Assembly (NCBI RefSeq): GCF_030269925.1
Contig: NC_085107.1
Location: 12,462,001-12,526,000 of the forward strand
Source of the DNA: Bombyx mori
Taxonomy: Eukaryota > Arthropoda > Insecta > Lepidoptera > Bombycidae
Reading direction: 5' to 3'
Length of the DNA: 64,000 nucleotides
In this document: positions 38,802-51,647 of the stretch, piece after piece
Position numbering within the stretch: position 1 is the stretch's first letter
How the letters are laid out: every line of letters begins with the position of its first letter
Notes under the pieces: generated by a model
What the model was told of the DNA's origin: nothing
What the model saw: only the letters and a program-made list of their open reading frames with translations
Databases searched by the model: none
Position numbers and translations under genes: made by a program

Positions 38802-39579
38802 AGTATACGTGACAAATAGACGAATAACTCAATATCACGCCAACCTATTTCGATGTTTTTTTTTTAAATTGTATATTAATTTGTTTTGGAATACCTTTTT
38901 TTTCTATTTGAAGTCGGTTTTTGTTAAAGCATGTCTATTTATTACACAATTATTGTTCGACAGGACGCATTGTTCACTATTAAACAAATATAATAATTTC
39001 TTTGTAGAATAAACATTAAGAATTTATTCGATCGCTTGGGACTTTGGAACAATAGGAGTAAGCAATATGTAAAAGATTAAAGCGAAGATCGCTAAATCGA
39101 AATCGAAATTGACATAGCGAGTGAGATTATTGAATCCGAAGCCGATCTGCAGGTATTTGCATCGGTCATATCATGCAAATTATCATAGGAACGTAAATCC
39201 TAGTTTTGTATTCGGCTTTATATTGGATGCTATCGGCAGGAAAACTAATCAGGAAATTTAAATTTTCAATTCATTGTTGTGCTGAAGCTGGTTTGAAATT
39301 TAATTAAAGGGTAGTTTTTATTGAAGCTCTCGGAGCGCAGATTTTGCATACGTCTCGATTTACGATAAATATCAAACTAACTATGTATAATACTTACATG
39401 AACTGTCTACGAAAATAGAATAGCTTTTCAACGAAAGTATGTTCCAAGAAATCATTAAAATTATATCAACTTTGAAATTATGTTCGTCTTGGAATTTCAA
39501 ATAAACGTATTTTTGGTACATTCGATTTAACTTGTAAAAACAACTTATTAGTTGTCACATAGGTATCTAATTATATTAA
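38802..39579. other. AT-rich intergenic DNA
   Basis: No supported feature. Confidence 0.4.
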
Positions 39580-40000
39580 ACTAGTGGTCCCGCAGTAGTC
39601 GAAATTCGACTATAATTAATTGGAATTGTAAGTTTGTACAGTATTATGATTGTATTTTATACTTCTATAATCACAAATTTCGCCAAGACTACATAATAAA
39701 AAATATTAATAAAGACAAACAATATTTAATCTCAATTTGACAACAGACGTCAAGAACAAAAGTTTGACAATAAATAGTATGCATGCGTGTGTGCGTCAAA
39801 TACATGGTATGTAGTGTGTGTAATGTTTTCTTTATTGATTTAATGTATCTTTTATGTATTATTTTTAAAAAAATATTAGCATTGTGTACTTCTTCTCTAT
39901 ATTCTCTATAAGTGTGGAAAATTTCATACTCCTCGGTCCGCGCAATTTTCGTAAAAAGGGATACAAAGTTTTTCCTCCACGTATTAATATAATATAGATA
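39580..40000 (+). repeat. Dispersed repeat, ACTAGTGGTCCCGCAG family, uninterrupted copy
   Basis: About 420 bases from ACTAGTGGTCCCGCAG to CACGTATTAATATAATATAG. It is the empty-site reference for the Bm1 insertion at 32790. Confidence 0.65.
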
Positions 40001-40059
40001 TTAAAGTTTTCATATTACAAGTAGGTAAGACAGGATCAAACATTGAAATTTATTCCTTA

Positions 40060-40285
40060 GACAGGTGAACGAGTTCTCGGTCCACCCTTGTTATAAGTGG
40101 TTACCGGAGCCCATAGACATCAATAGCGCCCCCACCCAACTCGAGACATGAGTACTAATTCTCAGTTCTATAGGGCAACGGCTACCCCACCCTTCAAAAT
40201 GGAATGCATTAGTGCTTCGCCACTGAAATTGTCAAGGTGGCGGTACCTACCCGAGCAAGCTCACAAGATACCTTACCTACCTCTA
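40060..40285 (-). mobile_element. Bm1 SINE, degenerate
   Basis: GTGAACGAGTTCTCGG, GAGCCCATAGACATC and CCCCACCCTTCAAAATGG show an old copy. Confidence 0.62.
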
Positions 40286-41975
40286 GTACCAAATCAAAGC
40301 TATGAAAAGACAACTGGATTTTTGCATTAAAAGTTGACTTGAGCTGCAAAATAAAATTTCAAGAGTTCTCAACAGTTGCAACTGCTGTTAAAATGATACA
40401 TAAGTATAATCAAGGGCCAGGTAGAAAAAACTCCAAAGAAGATCTCGTTACTGATCATTATTTATATCGAAAAATATTAATATTATTATTCGTAGCTTGG
40501 AAAACAAATCTGTTTTTGTTTGTTTCAAGATCTTGATGTGATCAAAAGTTGTGTGTTCTGGAATTTATATTTCTCATGTTATAGTTTTTAACGTTTCATG
40601 CTGAAGTATAAATATGTCATATCATATATCGAAGAAATAAATGCTTTCATTTTTTTAAATTGCGATAGAAATAATGTTATTTAAAAAAAATCTAAATGTG
40701 TTACCGCCACCGCCTCCGTATACGTAGGCTTTTAATTATAACAGCTTTTAGTTTGTTTATTTAGCTGTAAAATTACATGGTTTCAATATTAAATCTCGAA
40801 TTTTCAACATTGACGTGGAGGAATAAATATTTTATTTTTATGGAGTAGTTCTAAATTGAACAAATAAACTAAGAATAAATTCGCGCCATTTCTCACCGTC
40901 TTTTTTAAATATAAACGTACAAAAGTACATACTTCTATTACACTTTTAGAAATAAATAGAATAAATAGGCTGTGTGTGTTTTCTTAATGAATAATGGTTG
41001 CGCCAACGTCACCTCGTTGACAATAAGGAGCGTTATACAATAAATATTACATTATCTTATGATAAATATTACAAATTAGAAAAAAAAAACAGTACAGAAA
41101 CGATTTAGGTGTGTGTTTTCATTAAGTACCGATTACCTATCAAAAACAATCGCTGCCTTCTTAAATTGTGTTTTGTTAAAATAGTTTTGCATCAATGCGT
41201 TTCAATGCCAACGTTTCTTTTATGATGGCACAAAAGTTATTTTTACTGTATAAGTAGCTGACTTTTATACAGTTAACCGGACATCTAAATAAGTCGCATT
41301 CGTTCCATGAACGGGACAATACCCGCAAAACCATAAACACGGGCCGACCAATTACTGATAATATTATACTAAAAACCTGTTCTTTTTTTTTTGTTCTTCT
41401 AAGAAACTTAATGATTACTCATCGCGAGAACGAGACGACGAGAAACAATCAGCAAGTTTTAAATCTCGTGACGATCGCGACCCTGATGATAGATAGCTCA
41501 GCAGTATCTTCAAAAATCTCCTAGACCATAAGTGCAACGTAGTAACGCTAGGTTATATAACAAGAAAATCAATTACCGCAACAGCCTTTGAACATATAAT
41601 TAGATTAAGGTTTATAAATTTTAAAACAAATAAAAAAAAACTAATGATTAAATTTAAATAAAGAAAATCACTCACTCTCTAAAGCACCGTGTACATTTTC
41701 GCAGGAACAGACACAAGCACTGTGGTATGATACTTTCTAAATTTGAATTTTAACTTCAAAGCCTCCAGAGGCTTGACGGGCAATAACGGAGGTGGGCGAC
41801 GGAATGCGACTCTTGCGCAGGTAACGTTACATCAGTGTTCGTTTGCGCTTGTGTGTGCGTGTAAATATTAACAGCGTATAGATACACATAGCTTGGTGTG
41901 TGTAAATATCTCGATGATGTTATAAAAGCGTGCACTTTGGGGAATGCTAAGTGTTTTTCTTTTTTTATTATATTA
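40286..41975. other. Intergenic DNA; possible upstream region of the receptor gene
   Basis: A GC-richer patch at 41690-41880 with GT-rich runs could hold a non-coding first exon or promoter on the minus strand (a possible GTGAGT donor near 41680), but nothing proves it. Confidence 0.25.
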
Positions 41976-42258
41976 CTAGCTGACCCGGCAGACTTCGCCT
42001 CTATCGAGAAATAAAAGGTCTAAACTTTTGTATAAAATAAACTTAAAACAAACAAAAGTAATCCGTCCGACGGATAGCACATCAAAGGAAAAACGAAATT
42101 GTTATTTTTATTTAATTCCGAGCATTTTCATATTTATTCTTCTCTGGACTTCCACGAATAATTCAAGACCAAAATTAAACATCTGTTTAATCAGTCCAGC
42201 CGTTCTCCAGTTTTAGCGAGACTAACGAACAGCAATTTATTTTTATATATATATAGAT
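41976..42258 (+). repeat. Dispersed repeat, GACCCGGCAGACT family
   Basis: Begins ACTAGCTGACCCGGCAGAC and ends CGAACAGCAATTTATTTT then TATATATAGAT. Confidence 0.58.
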
Positions 42259-42777
42259 AATAATATATAGTTTATGCGCAATTCTTCAAGTTACTGTAAT
42301 AGATAAACTTCGGAAACCGATGTCAAATTTATACACACATTATTTATATTATGTACTATATCTGTATGTATTAATAGAGGTTTATTACAATCTGAAAAAT
42401 AAAAAGTAGCGGATTTAATGTCATTTCACAGAATATTAAGCAATTGGAACACTGAAGTATGAAACCTAAATTGGAATTAAATCAAATGGAAGATTCGAAA
42501 TAGAATGAAATGTCAATTTTTGTTAGAAACCGTCTCCGGTGACTTTTATCATTTTACCCCACTTGTCACCCACCCACAGACGTTTATATGTATATCACAG
42601 ACATTGAATGGTTAATAAATCTTCATGAATACCGATTTAAATGTGAAGGAAAAATAAAATAATTCGCGAAACTTCTCTTCTCGCTTTCCTCCAGAAAGTT
42701 CCCAATTGATACTTTATTTGACGTCTCAAGACAAAGGCACTCACATCACAGTGGCCTGCCTGCTTTTTTCTTCTGCC

Positions 42778-42956
42778 TATACATTGGTAGCTGGTAGTCT
42801 AAGGGGTTATCCCAGATACTCCTGGACAGATTGAGCGTGAGCTCACGAGCTCAGCTTGAGAGAATTTGCTAACTCTAGCCTAGCAAGAGCAGTTCTCCGG
42901 AATCGCGACCCACTGAGAAGATCCGACGACAAACTCAGTGGTCTACCCGTGCTTGA
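42778..42956 (-). mobile_element. BMC1-type LINE fragment joined to a Bm1 fragment
   Basis: A diverged 3' fragment (GAGCTCACGAGCTCAG, then CGCGACCCACTGAGAAG and CTCAGTGGTCTACCCG) runs straight into the middle of a plus-strand Bm1 at 42957. Confidence 0.6.
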
Positions 42957-43100
42957 CAGGTGTAACTATACTGAGACCTTAGAACTTATATCTCAAGGTG
43001 GGTGGCGCATTTATGTTGTAGATGTCTATGAGCTCCAATAACCACTTAACACCAGGTGGGCTGTGAGCTCGTCCACCCATCTAAGCAATAAAAAAAAAGG
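42957..43100 (+). mobile_element. Bm1 SINE 3' fragment
   Basis: GTGTAACTATACTGAGACC through CTAAGCAATAAAAAAAA. The 5' half is replaced by a BMC1-type fragment, making a chimeric junction. Confidence 0.75.
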
Positions 43101-44424
43101 TGGGCTATACGTTCCTCTGGTGACTGTGCTGTCATAAGTATCTTCCTCGTATCTAGAGTAATTAAACTTCAGTAATTTTTATTTAAAAAAAGTAAAATTT
43201 ATTTAATAGGAATTACTGAAAGTAAATAATTATAATAACAGAATCAAGAAAACCTTTTGAAAGTTAGTAAGTATCATAGCTCATTCCGGCATTCACAAAG
43301 TAAAGGTCAAACATTCAAGTTACATCAAAATATTGATTAGTAGGCGGGAATTAGCTAACTGAATGATTCTCAATATTTTTACTTCTATTAGGTCTTTTGC
43401 AAGAACGACATTTTCGCATTTCCTATGTCTTCTCACGTCCTAATATTAATTAATACCTAACAGAATTTTTAAACAAATACGTTCTACGTGTGTTATTCTG
43501 TTATTTGCAGTACCTGTGTGTGTCGTAATATGCGCTGCGAGTTGTACAATACGAATTTGCTCATTAACTAGACAAACATCGGTATACTGAATTTTCAATA
43601 TGGCGCAGAGCTTGTTGTTTCAAATTACATACACATACTATGTATAACGCGAAAATTTCATTGGGTCGCGTTTAAATTTCACGGAATTTTAATTAAGCCA
43701 TACAACCTGAGCCTTCTTTGAGACATTCTATCGTTTTATGATAATCGGAATGGATTAACCAGGCGATAAAACTGTAGTTTTGCTACTCTGCAGAAGTGGA
43801 CAAGGATAAAAAAGTCTTGCTTATTCAGGCTTAAGTTGCGTCTAACTCCAGCTATCCCTGTTTACTTTAAATTCTCAACAAAATGGAATCCAATCCAGAT
43901 TATTAATTAGTAGAACGATGTTATCAAATTAACTACTCGGTTTACGCTGTGTATGTAATAATCTGTCAATGTGCTATTGAGTATATTATACTATGAAGCA
44001 GACTGTAAATTCAGCATTTATTACATTATATGTAATAGTATTATTTTAAACCAAATATTTAACGAATAGATAGGCTGGCCATCTTGCGCATCTTATAGCG
44101 CAAAACATTTATTTTATAGCTATTTCATTATCCTCTCTATTTATCGTTCTTTTCATAATCTATCTATCGTTCATTTATGTATGTATATGTATGTATGTGT
44201 ATATATATATTTCAATTGATTGGTGCACCGCGTGTAATAAGTTTCCAAACTATTCTTTTCCACCTGATATTTAATTTTGTCTGGAAGAGATCGCTCTTAG
44301 CGATAAAACCGCTAATTGAACTTATTTAAATTTAATATTTCGCAGTTTCTTTTGTTGGTGTAAAATTAATAATACTCTCTTTCTCTCTCATTTTTCGATC
44401 AGTGTCTTTTACTTTTGTTTCTTT
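43101..44424. other. AT-rich intergenic DNA
   Basis: A TATGTATG-type simple repeat at about 44175-44210. No gene supported. Confidence 0.4.
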
Positions 44425-44672
44425 TTTTTTTGATTGCTTAGATGGGTGGTCGAGCTCACAGCCCACCTGGTGTTAAATGATTACTGGAGCCCATAGACAT
44501 CCACAACTTAAATGCGCCACCCACCTTGAGATATAAATTCTAAGGTCTCAAGTATAGTTACAACAGCTGCACCACCCTTCAAACCGAAATGCATTACTGC
44601 TTCACGGCAGAAATAGGCAGGGTCGTGGTACCCACTCGCGCGGACCCACAAGAGGTCCTACCACAAGTAATG
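44425..44672 (-). mobile_element. Bm1 SINE, 5'-truncated
   Basis: Poly-T, TTGCTTAGATGGGTGGTCG, ACCGAAATGCATTACTGC and GGTCCTACCACAAGTAAT. Confidence 0.8.
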
Positions 44673-44854
44673 TGGTAGTTCTTACCTAAACGTTTTTTCG
44701 ATATAACACAAGACAAAACCTACTTTAGGCTGATGAATTCGAAGAGTTCAGTATCTGCAATCTTGGTTTAAAAATTACGAAACCACTAGTTGCAAAGGCT
44801 TCTTCTTCAAACTCATTTACAGACAGACGTAGGTACACATCTAGTCTTGTTTTT

Positions 44855-45690
44855 TTTTTTTCCTACCTAAGCTGAGAGCCTTGAGTGGCTATTTCAGCGT
44901 AACCCTAACGTTTGTAGGTGAGCTCACGGGGCTCAAACCTGATGACGTTGCTAACACGAACCCTAGCAAGAGCCGTGCTTCGCAGAATCTACCACCGGAT
45001 CGGAAACGCGACCCACTGAGAGGATCCGGCGAGAAACTCAGTGGGCTGTGTCTGAGAGTTAATTTACTCGTCGAGCCCTTCGTCGCAAGCGACGGGTTCG
45101 ACGAGAACGGTGACCGGTGCTTGAAGTACCTAAAAGCACCGTTAGTGGATCGGGAGGATCCGAGATGACGTGTTTTGGACGACGTCGACTGCTTTCCATT
45201 CTGTCTGCAGATCGGGAATGTAGTTACCGGCGGCCACGATGAGAGGGTTCTCGTGTCGTGCCGCTTTATCGAAGTGGCGCATCGACGCCAACTGAAGATA
45301 CTTACTGATGGACTCTAAGTCCAGGTCGTCATGGAGGTCGACGTTCCTGACGAACCACGGGGTTCCGACGGCTATCCTGCAAAAACGGGATTGAATAATT
45401 TGGAAGGATTTTAAGTGAGTGCGGGCCGCGTGAGCGAACACTACACTTGCATAGATCATGACGGGGCGTATGCAAGTTTTGTACAGTGTCACCTTATTTC
45501 TAAGGGACATTTTACTTCGCCTACATATCATCGGGTAGAGACGTCCTAGAATGAAGGCGGCACGGTCGCGTACCGTCTTGATGTGAGGGCGGAATGTCAT
45601 CCTACTGTCGAGGGTGACGCCTAAATATTTGACCTTCGGGGCCCACGGTATGGGCTGGTCGAACATCTTAGTATTGTACTTAGACAAAAA
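44855..45690 (-). mobile_element. BMC1-type non-LTR retrotransposon, 3' 0.84 kb
   Basis: Poly-T at the left (44851 on) followed by CCTACCTAAGCTGAGAGCC marks the 3' end of a minus-strand LINE. It holds the 3' untranslated region and the end of the polymerase frame, and stops abruptly at about 45690, so it is 5'-truncated. This is the longest of about ten related fragments in the window. The name BMC1 is from memory of Bombyx LINEs. Confidence 0.75.
45142..45687 (-). pseudogene. C-terminal end of a jockey-type LINE polymerase
   Basis: About 181 codons are open and end with a stop at 45142. Motifs include VKYLGVTLDSRMTFRPHI, LYKTCIRPVMIYASVVFAHA, and an ending typical of jockey-clade ORF2 after the palm domain. 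The catalytic YxDD part is missing because of 5' truncation. The remaining frame has no internal stop, so the insertion is fairly young. Confidence 0.72.
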
Positions 45691-45965
45691 TGTAAATAGC
45701 TAGTTTTCAACAAGAAAATATCGAAAACATTTAGGTACAGCAATGCAGCAACAGCAGATGTTTCATTAGAAAGTACCATAAATTCTAAACGAAACAAAAC
45801 ACTTTCTGGTCTAATATGTCAGAATTTTCCAACCTCTTTCCGAAGATGGATTTCTAGCGTAGCCTAAATAATTTTATTTAGGACCATTATTCTCACATTG
45901 TTGTAGCTTTATTATTGACTAAAACCTCTAAAGATTATTGAACTCACCTTCTTGAAACCAAAGTA

Positions 45966-46229
45966 ACGGCCGTCTGGTGTAGTGGTAAGTGACATGGTCA
46001 CTACACAAGGGGGTCGCGGGTTCGAATCCCGCCAACGGAAGATATTTGTATGATAAATATAAATGTCTTTCCAGGGTTATGGGTGTATATTAAATATATG
46101 TATAAATATATGTATGTGTATAATAAAAATATTATATTTATTTCCGTTATCTGGTACTTGTAACACAAGTTCTTTACGAACTTAGCACGGGACCAGTTAA
46201 CGTGGCGTGATTGTTAAAAAAAAAAAAAA
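45966..46229 (+). mobile_element. Second tRNA-derived SINE family, full length
   Basis: The head has an A box (TGGTGTAGTGGTAAG) and a B box (GGTTCGAATCCC). The body (GATATTTGTATGATAAA) is followed by a tail GCACGGGACCAGTTAACGTG and poly-A. The same family is present in the other orientation at 37458-37727. It is unrelated to Bm1 in body and tail. Confidence 0.75.
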
Positions 46230-46294
46230 GGTCTTCGATTAATGTTCCTTCCTTAATTGGATCTTCAAATCAGTCTCTACTAGTAGTGTATTTC

Positions 46295-46640
46295 TTATTG
46301 AAAAAGATCCGGCGAGAAACTCAGCGCGCTGATGTATGGGTTATCTCTTTGCAGTTCGACGAGTTCGGTTACCTGGGTCCCTAAGCCTTCTCCTAGTACT
46401 AGAGGGGAAGGCGTCTAATGCTAGAGTCAGTGAATCTGATGAATTTGTAAGGACCGGTATAGGGTGTCGACGGCGACTGGCTCCTGCGTGAGCAGAAGTT
46501 AGTTAAGTTACATCGCCCTGAGCACCAACCCCAAGAGTAAATCCAATACTGATTCCATGTGCCACTACCGTGAGTCCATTGCGTACATCCGCAAAATTTA
46601 AAGTATGATTTGAAATAGTATTGCCGCATTATTAAATATC
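46295..46640 (-). mobile_element. Diverged BMC1-related LINE fragment
   Basis: GATCCGGCGAGAAACTCAG and a following TCGACGAGTTCGGTTACC segment match the LINE 3' region; the remainder (to about 46640) is GC-richer and differs from the other copies, perhaps a related subfamily. Confidence 0.45.
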
Positions 46641-46675
46641 AAAGGTTTTAAGAAATAAAGTATTTGGCATGTTCA

Positions 46676-46922
46676 CAATTACTGGTGGCGGGACATCTTG
46701 AGTCCGCACGAGTAGGTACCACCACCCCACCTATTTCTGCCGTGAAGCAGTAATGCGTTTCGGTTTGAAGGGAGGGCAGCCGTTGTAACTATACTAAGAC
46801 CTTAGAACTTATATCTCAAGTTGGGTGGCGGTATTTACGCTGTAGATGTCTATGGGTTCCAGTAACCACTTAAGACCAGATGGGCTGTGAGCTCGTCCAC
46901 GGCTCCAAGCAATAAAAAAAAA
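46676..46922 (+). mobile_element. Bm1 SINE, 5'-truncated
   Basis: CAATTACTGGTGGCGGGAC through CCAAGCAATAAAAAAAA. Confidence 0.78.
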
Positions 46923-49900
46923 CTTCAGAAATATTAAAACCTATTTGTTGATTACTTCTCAGTGCTTATTAAAATCAAATTTGTGTCTAGATTTTATTTT
47001 GATTAAATAAATAAAAAAGTTTAGTTACGATTATATTTATTTGTTATAATACCACTACCATAAAATTTTAGCATTGCAACACTGTAAAAACTGAACTAAC
47101 ACATTAAACAGCGACATAAGCATTTATAATAACTCGTAAACTTGTATTTTATACTAAAAACGACTAATATTAAAACACAATTAAATTAAATCAATTTACA
47201 CAAAACATATAGCTTTCAGAAAGCATTAATTTATTTATACACAGATTACGAAAGGTAAAACTTGAACAGATAATCAATTTTCATGAAAATAAAAATAGGT
47301 ATTTATTTTGTTGGAAACGACTTTTCAAAGTCAAAATATCAAAATATCTCTATTTGTTACAAATACGTGTTATCAGGAGAACCAAAAAATATTAATTTAT
47401 ATAATATATATACATATTTATTTTCTTCTATGAACTAATAGGAACGGTTTCTGCAATTTGTTGAAAATTTAATGAATACATTTAAAAAAATAGTTTCTAT
47501 CTGTGTATCGTTTCACTTACACTACTAGAAGCACTAAGTATATTAATTAGAAATATCTAAAGTAAGTTACTCATGAAAGAAAATAAATGCGATAACAAGG
47601 TAACAAAGATATCTTTATGTAAAAATAAAAATGCAAATTGAAATATTTAATTTAATACCGAAATATTACATTTCTTTTATTTATAGGGAGACCTTAACTG
47701 TTACCACAAAAACTACGTATTCGAAGCAATTTCAGAAATTACATTAAGATCCGCAATTACGTCTGATAAATTTTTAAAATTAGATTTCTATAAATTATCT
47801 TTTAATATAATAATATTAGAGGCATCAAGAAAATTCCGTTTATTTTTTTAAATTACAATCTAAAGTATATTATCTTTTTTTGCGATAAGTGGATCTACAT
47901 TCCGTGTCTTTAACGTTTGAATTCTGAAGTGCAGCAAAGATCGAATCGTAAAATCGATAAAGGTTACAAATTATAAAGCATACGTTCTAGACCAGATGTG
48001 GTAAATGGGTATGTGACTTCAATTATCACAAGACATAGCATTTCAAGCGCACTTTTGTTTTATCACCGACAAACAAGTTGCACGTGTCTCGAATCAATAA
48101 GAGCCATAAACTGAAGTCATATTAGCAGCACATCTGCTTGTCTTTTAAATATCAAGAGTCAATTTCCTATAATTTAAAATAAGATTCAAAATAATTAGAT
48201 AATTAAACTACTGATAAAAAGCGGTTTAGTTATCATCTTTATTTTATTCTTTTTATAAATACTAACGACACCATAAATATATATTTTGCTCCTAAATTTC
48301 GAACGTGATTTTCGTAGTTACGGATTCATTACTAGTAATTTTGCTTAATAACGAAATTTTAATTACCTTACTTGTAAAAATTGTGATGTTCTCATAATAA
48401 ATTGTGTAAAATAAGCAACGTGTTTTCTTTTTTTTCAACAGGTGATTTTTAATTTGATTTCGATTATAAAAAGAAAACAGAGCAGTAGCGCTTTCAAAAA
48501 ATTGTGTAAAATTTCAGAGAATACTTTATATGTATTTTTTTTTAAATATTTTCTTTGCAACTTGTCTTAATGAATTTTAGTATCCCTCGCTCTCTTCTCT
48601 TGCAGAATGTCGAACGAATCATATTACTTACATAAAGTGATAGCTGCAGATTTTTGTTTTACTAAATCTATTAAAAGTGGGTTGTAAATTGAGAAATTAA
48701 AAATGTATCTAAAAAGCTCAAAAAGCACGTATGCTACCGTCAGTGTTAATTAATAATATACGTTATTGATCAGATCAGGGTATAAAAATCTGCATGTGCC
48801 TTAAGAATATCATTCTGTATGTTTTACAATTTAATATTTTACTATAAAATATGTGTCATATGAGATAAAGATCTACATTCAAATATTATGTAGATTAGGT
48901 CAAGCCAACGTATAGGGACTAAATAAGAGCCGTGTTCGAACAGAAAAGTGAATAACAGTGCGCAATGCAACACAATTTTAAAACCACCTGACGGCTATCG
49001 TGCGAGGTTATTGACCCCCAAATTATTACATTCATTGCGGGTCAATGAAGCATTGCTTATGATATTTTGTTTTTCGATTTACTAGGTACTAGTCTATTGC
49101 AGTCTCGGTTTCTCGAGCAGCCCCATTAAGTACTATTCCAACAATAAAATAAAAGAATCTGTATAGATTGCATTGTTAAAAAAAAATACATATCTTTATT
49201 ACGATATACTATCATGTCATTATATAAAGCTATTCTGTTGTGAATAAAAAGAAAAAAAACATTTGTAACCATTAAAGCATTCAAACTTATATGGGTTTAA
49301 TATTACGTCCACCTAATAGGGAGTAGGTATTTTAATAGATAAGCATATATTTAAGTACCATTTTTGTCTTAATGACATCAAAAAAACAAAACAAAAAAAC
49401 CTAACATCCACTTATACTTTTCATAAATCTGCATTTACATAACTCTCCCGACTGCAGATTTAATTGTAAACTCTTTACAAAACTAATTATTAATGACAGT
49501 GATACAATGCAAGATATTGTTTAATGAAAACATTTGGCAGCTACCTCTGTAATTAATGTTCCTATTATTTTTTTACTATCTGCACATTAATCTCGGTTGG
49601 TTATACCAACCTTACGCGGACTACACTAGTCTAGTTCTAGTCCTAGTCCTACCAAGAGCAGTGTCGCGCTGAATCTACCACATAATTTTACATAGACATT
49701 GTTCAATCTAAATAAAATAGCACATTGAGTTTTCATTAATTTTATGTACGATTTTTTTTTATATTTTTGCATTAATTATATTTAAGTTTGTTTTTATTTA
49801 ATTAGATTATGTAACATTTATTTTAATGTCTAAATCTATACATAATGCTTTAAATACTATACATACAATGATGCTATATTGTGTCTGTACATTAAACTAA

Positions 49901-51647
49901 TATACAATGTGTTTATAGGTATGTATGCGGTAAAATATTATTATTCATTACGTATTTCATGCGTTCTATTACTTTGACCTTGATTTGTATAATTCATATT
50001 AATTTTACTGAATATATATTAATAACAGAACGTTTTTAAATTTTAATCAATTTAGGGTTCCTTGAATTTCCATTAATTTATTTCACATTCTACAATTTAT
50101 CTTTTTGTTCCTTCTTCACGGATCTACGACTTTTTAGGGGTTTAATTAAAATTAAAGTATACTTAAATACATTCATATAGTAAGGTAGCGTTGATTTTTT
50201 TGTTAATAAAAAAAAAAAACATAGGTTTGTATTTAGAAGCTTGGTTTTCATACGAGCTATATTTCATTTGCTTTATAATACATTTTTGTATATTTATTAA
50301 AAAGAAAGTTTAAAAAATTATAAAATAAATGCATCAACATTGACTTCCTTGTAGTCATGTAGCTAATGTTTAAAATGGCAGTATTATAGTGGCGACTCGA
50401 TTCAGTTATCATTAGCACGACACTCTTTCCTTCTCATTGTCCGTCAATATAATTAATTATCAACAATAGCATAAAACACATGTAGGCCGAGTTTGTTTAT
50501 TCTTAATGCTCCAGTTAGGATCGGTGGTAAAATTAAGAATTACTAATAAAAAATGCATAATAAAAACAACAACAATTAAAAAAAAATTTTTGAGTTATTT
50601 TACGCAGGACGTTAACCCGTAAACAGGATATAAAAAATAAAATAGGACGCATCAAAACAAAAACAATAAAAGGATTAATCGTTAAGCACTTTGACATCTC
50701 GACTAAATAGGGCATTTACTGTATTTATTACCTTTAGAAATAAACATTAAAAATAAAAAACAAAAAAAGCACACTAAGTAAATAAAATTTGAACACAATA
50801 TGTATGTAAAATGAATATATAAAGTTGGAAACGCATCCGCAATTTATTATTTATGTGTCAACGAATGAAAGCGCCATCTATCGTTATTTGATGGTTTTCT
50901 AACAGAAAGGTACCTTTGTGTGCCAGAAATAACTGCAACGTGTTTTATCCCAATAGAATAAACGATTTAGGAGCGCACAAAGCACAAACAAAGAGAAATA
51001 CAAACAGTAATTATCTTTTGTTTCGTCTACCTATATTATACAGCTGTCTCAAGAATACAAGTGCGAATGAAGTTTAAAATGCTCCTAAACAGAGAAACAA
51101 ATCTCGACTGAAAACAAACATGGCAATTACATTATTTCACCTGTCAATTTTAATAGAATTCATTATTGATTGAATTAAGATTTTATAAACACCCATTATA
51201 ACTATTCTTAAGATATATATACAGAGATATATATATTTAAGGTCTGCTTGCCTATTGTCTCTAACAGGTATATTTATAAAATGTATATACATAGACATAA
51301 CATATATATATTATTAATATATTATTTATCACAGTTAAAACCGGTGTTGTGTATTTAAAGCAAAATTTTCATAAAATATTTTTCAAACTGAATGAGCAAA
51401 TTTAGTGAGAAACCTATAATATACATAATTAATTACAGCTATTTATATTAATGTAGACATTAAAATGCAGCGAATTATATCGCAGAAATGTTCTAATTTA
51501 CATCAACACATAGAATATTTAAAGACAAGAAAATCGAGTCTGCATTCATGTTGCAACTCCAAAGCGTCTACAAACATTTTTTACAAATCAAACTGTGTCC
51601 CTACAAACATTTAATGTAATTAAATTACACAAAGGCGCATACGCGTT
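46923..51647. other. 4.7 kb AT-rich DNA, almost free of retroposons
   Basis: Apart from the weak LINE scrap at 49600, no repeat, frame or RNA is seen. The near absence of Bm1 and LINE tails contrasts with the 20 kb to the left. Confidence 0.4.
49600..49690 (-). mobile_element. Very diverged BMC1-related scrap
   Basis: CCTAGTCCTACCAAGAGCAGTG and GAATCTACCAC resemble the CCTAGCAAGAGCAGTGCTTCGCAGAATCTACC region shared by the LINE tails. Confidence 0.35.

Noticed and set aside
41680..41880. Non-coding first exon and promoter of the receptor gene
   Set aside because: Only a weak GT donor and a GC-richer patch support it; many equal candidates exist in 17 kb.
45966..46040. Possible tRNA gene (A and B boxes)
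   Set aside because: The acceptor stem pairs poorly and the anticodon arm folds as a long stem with a tiny loop; the sequence continues into a SINE body and poly-A and has a second copy at 37.7 kb.
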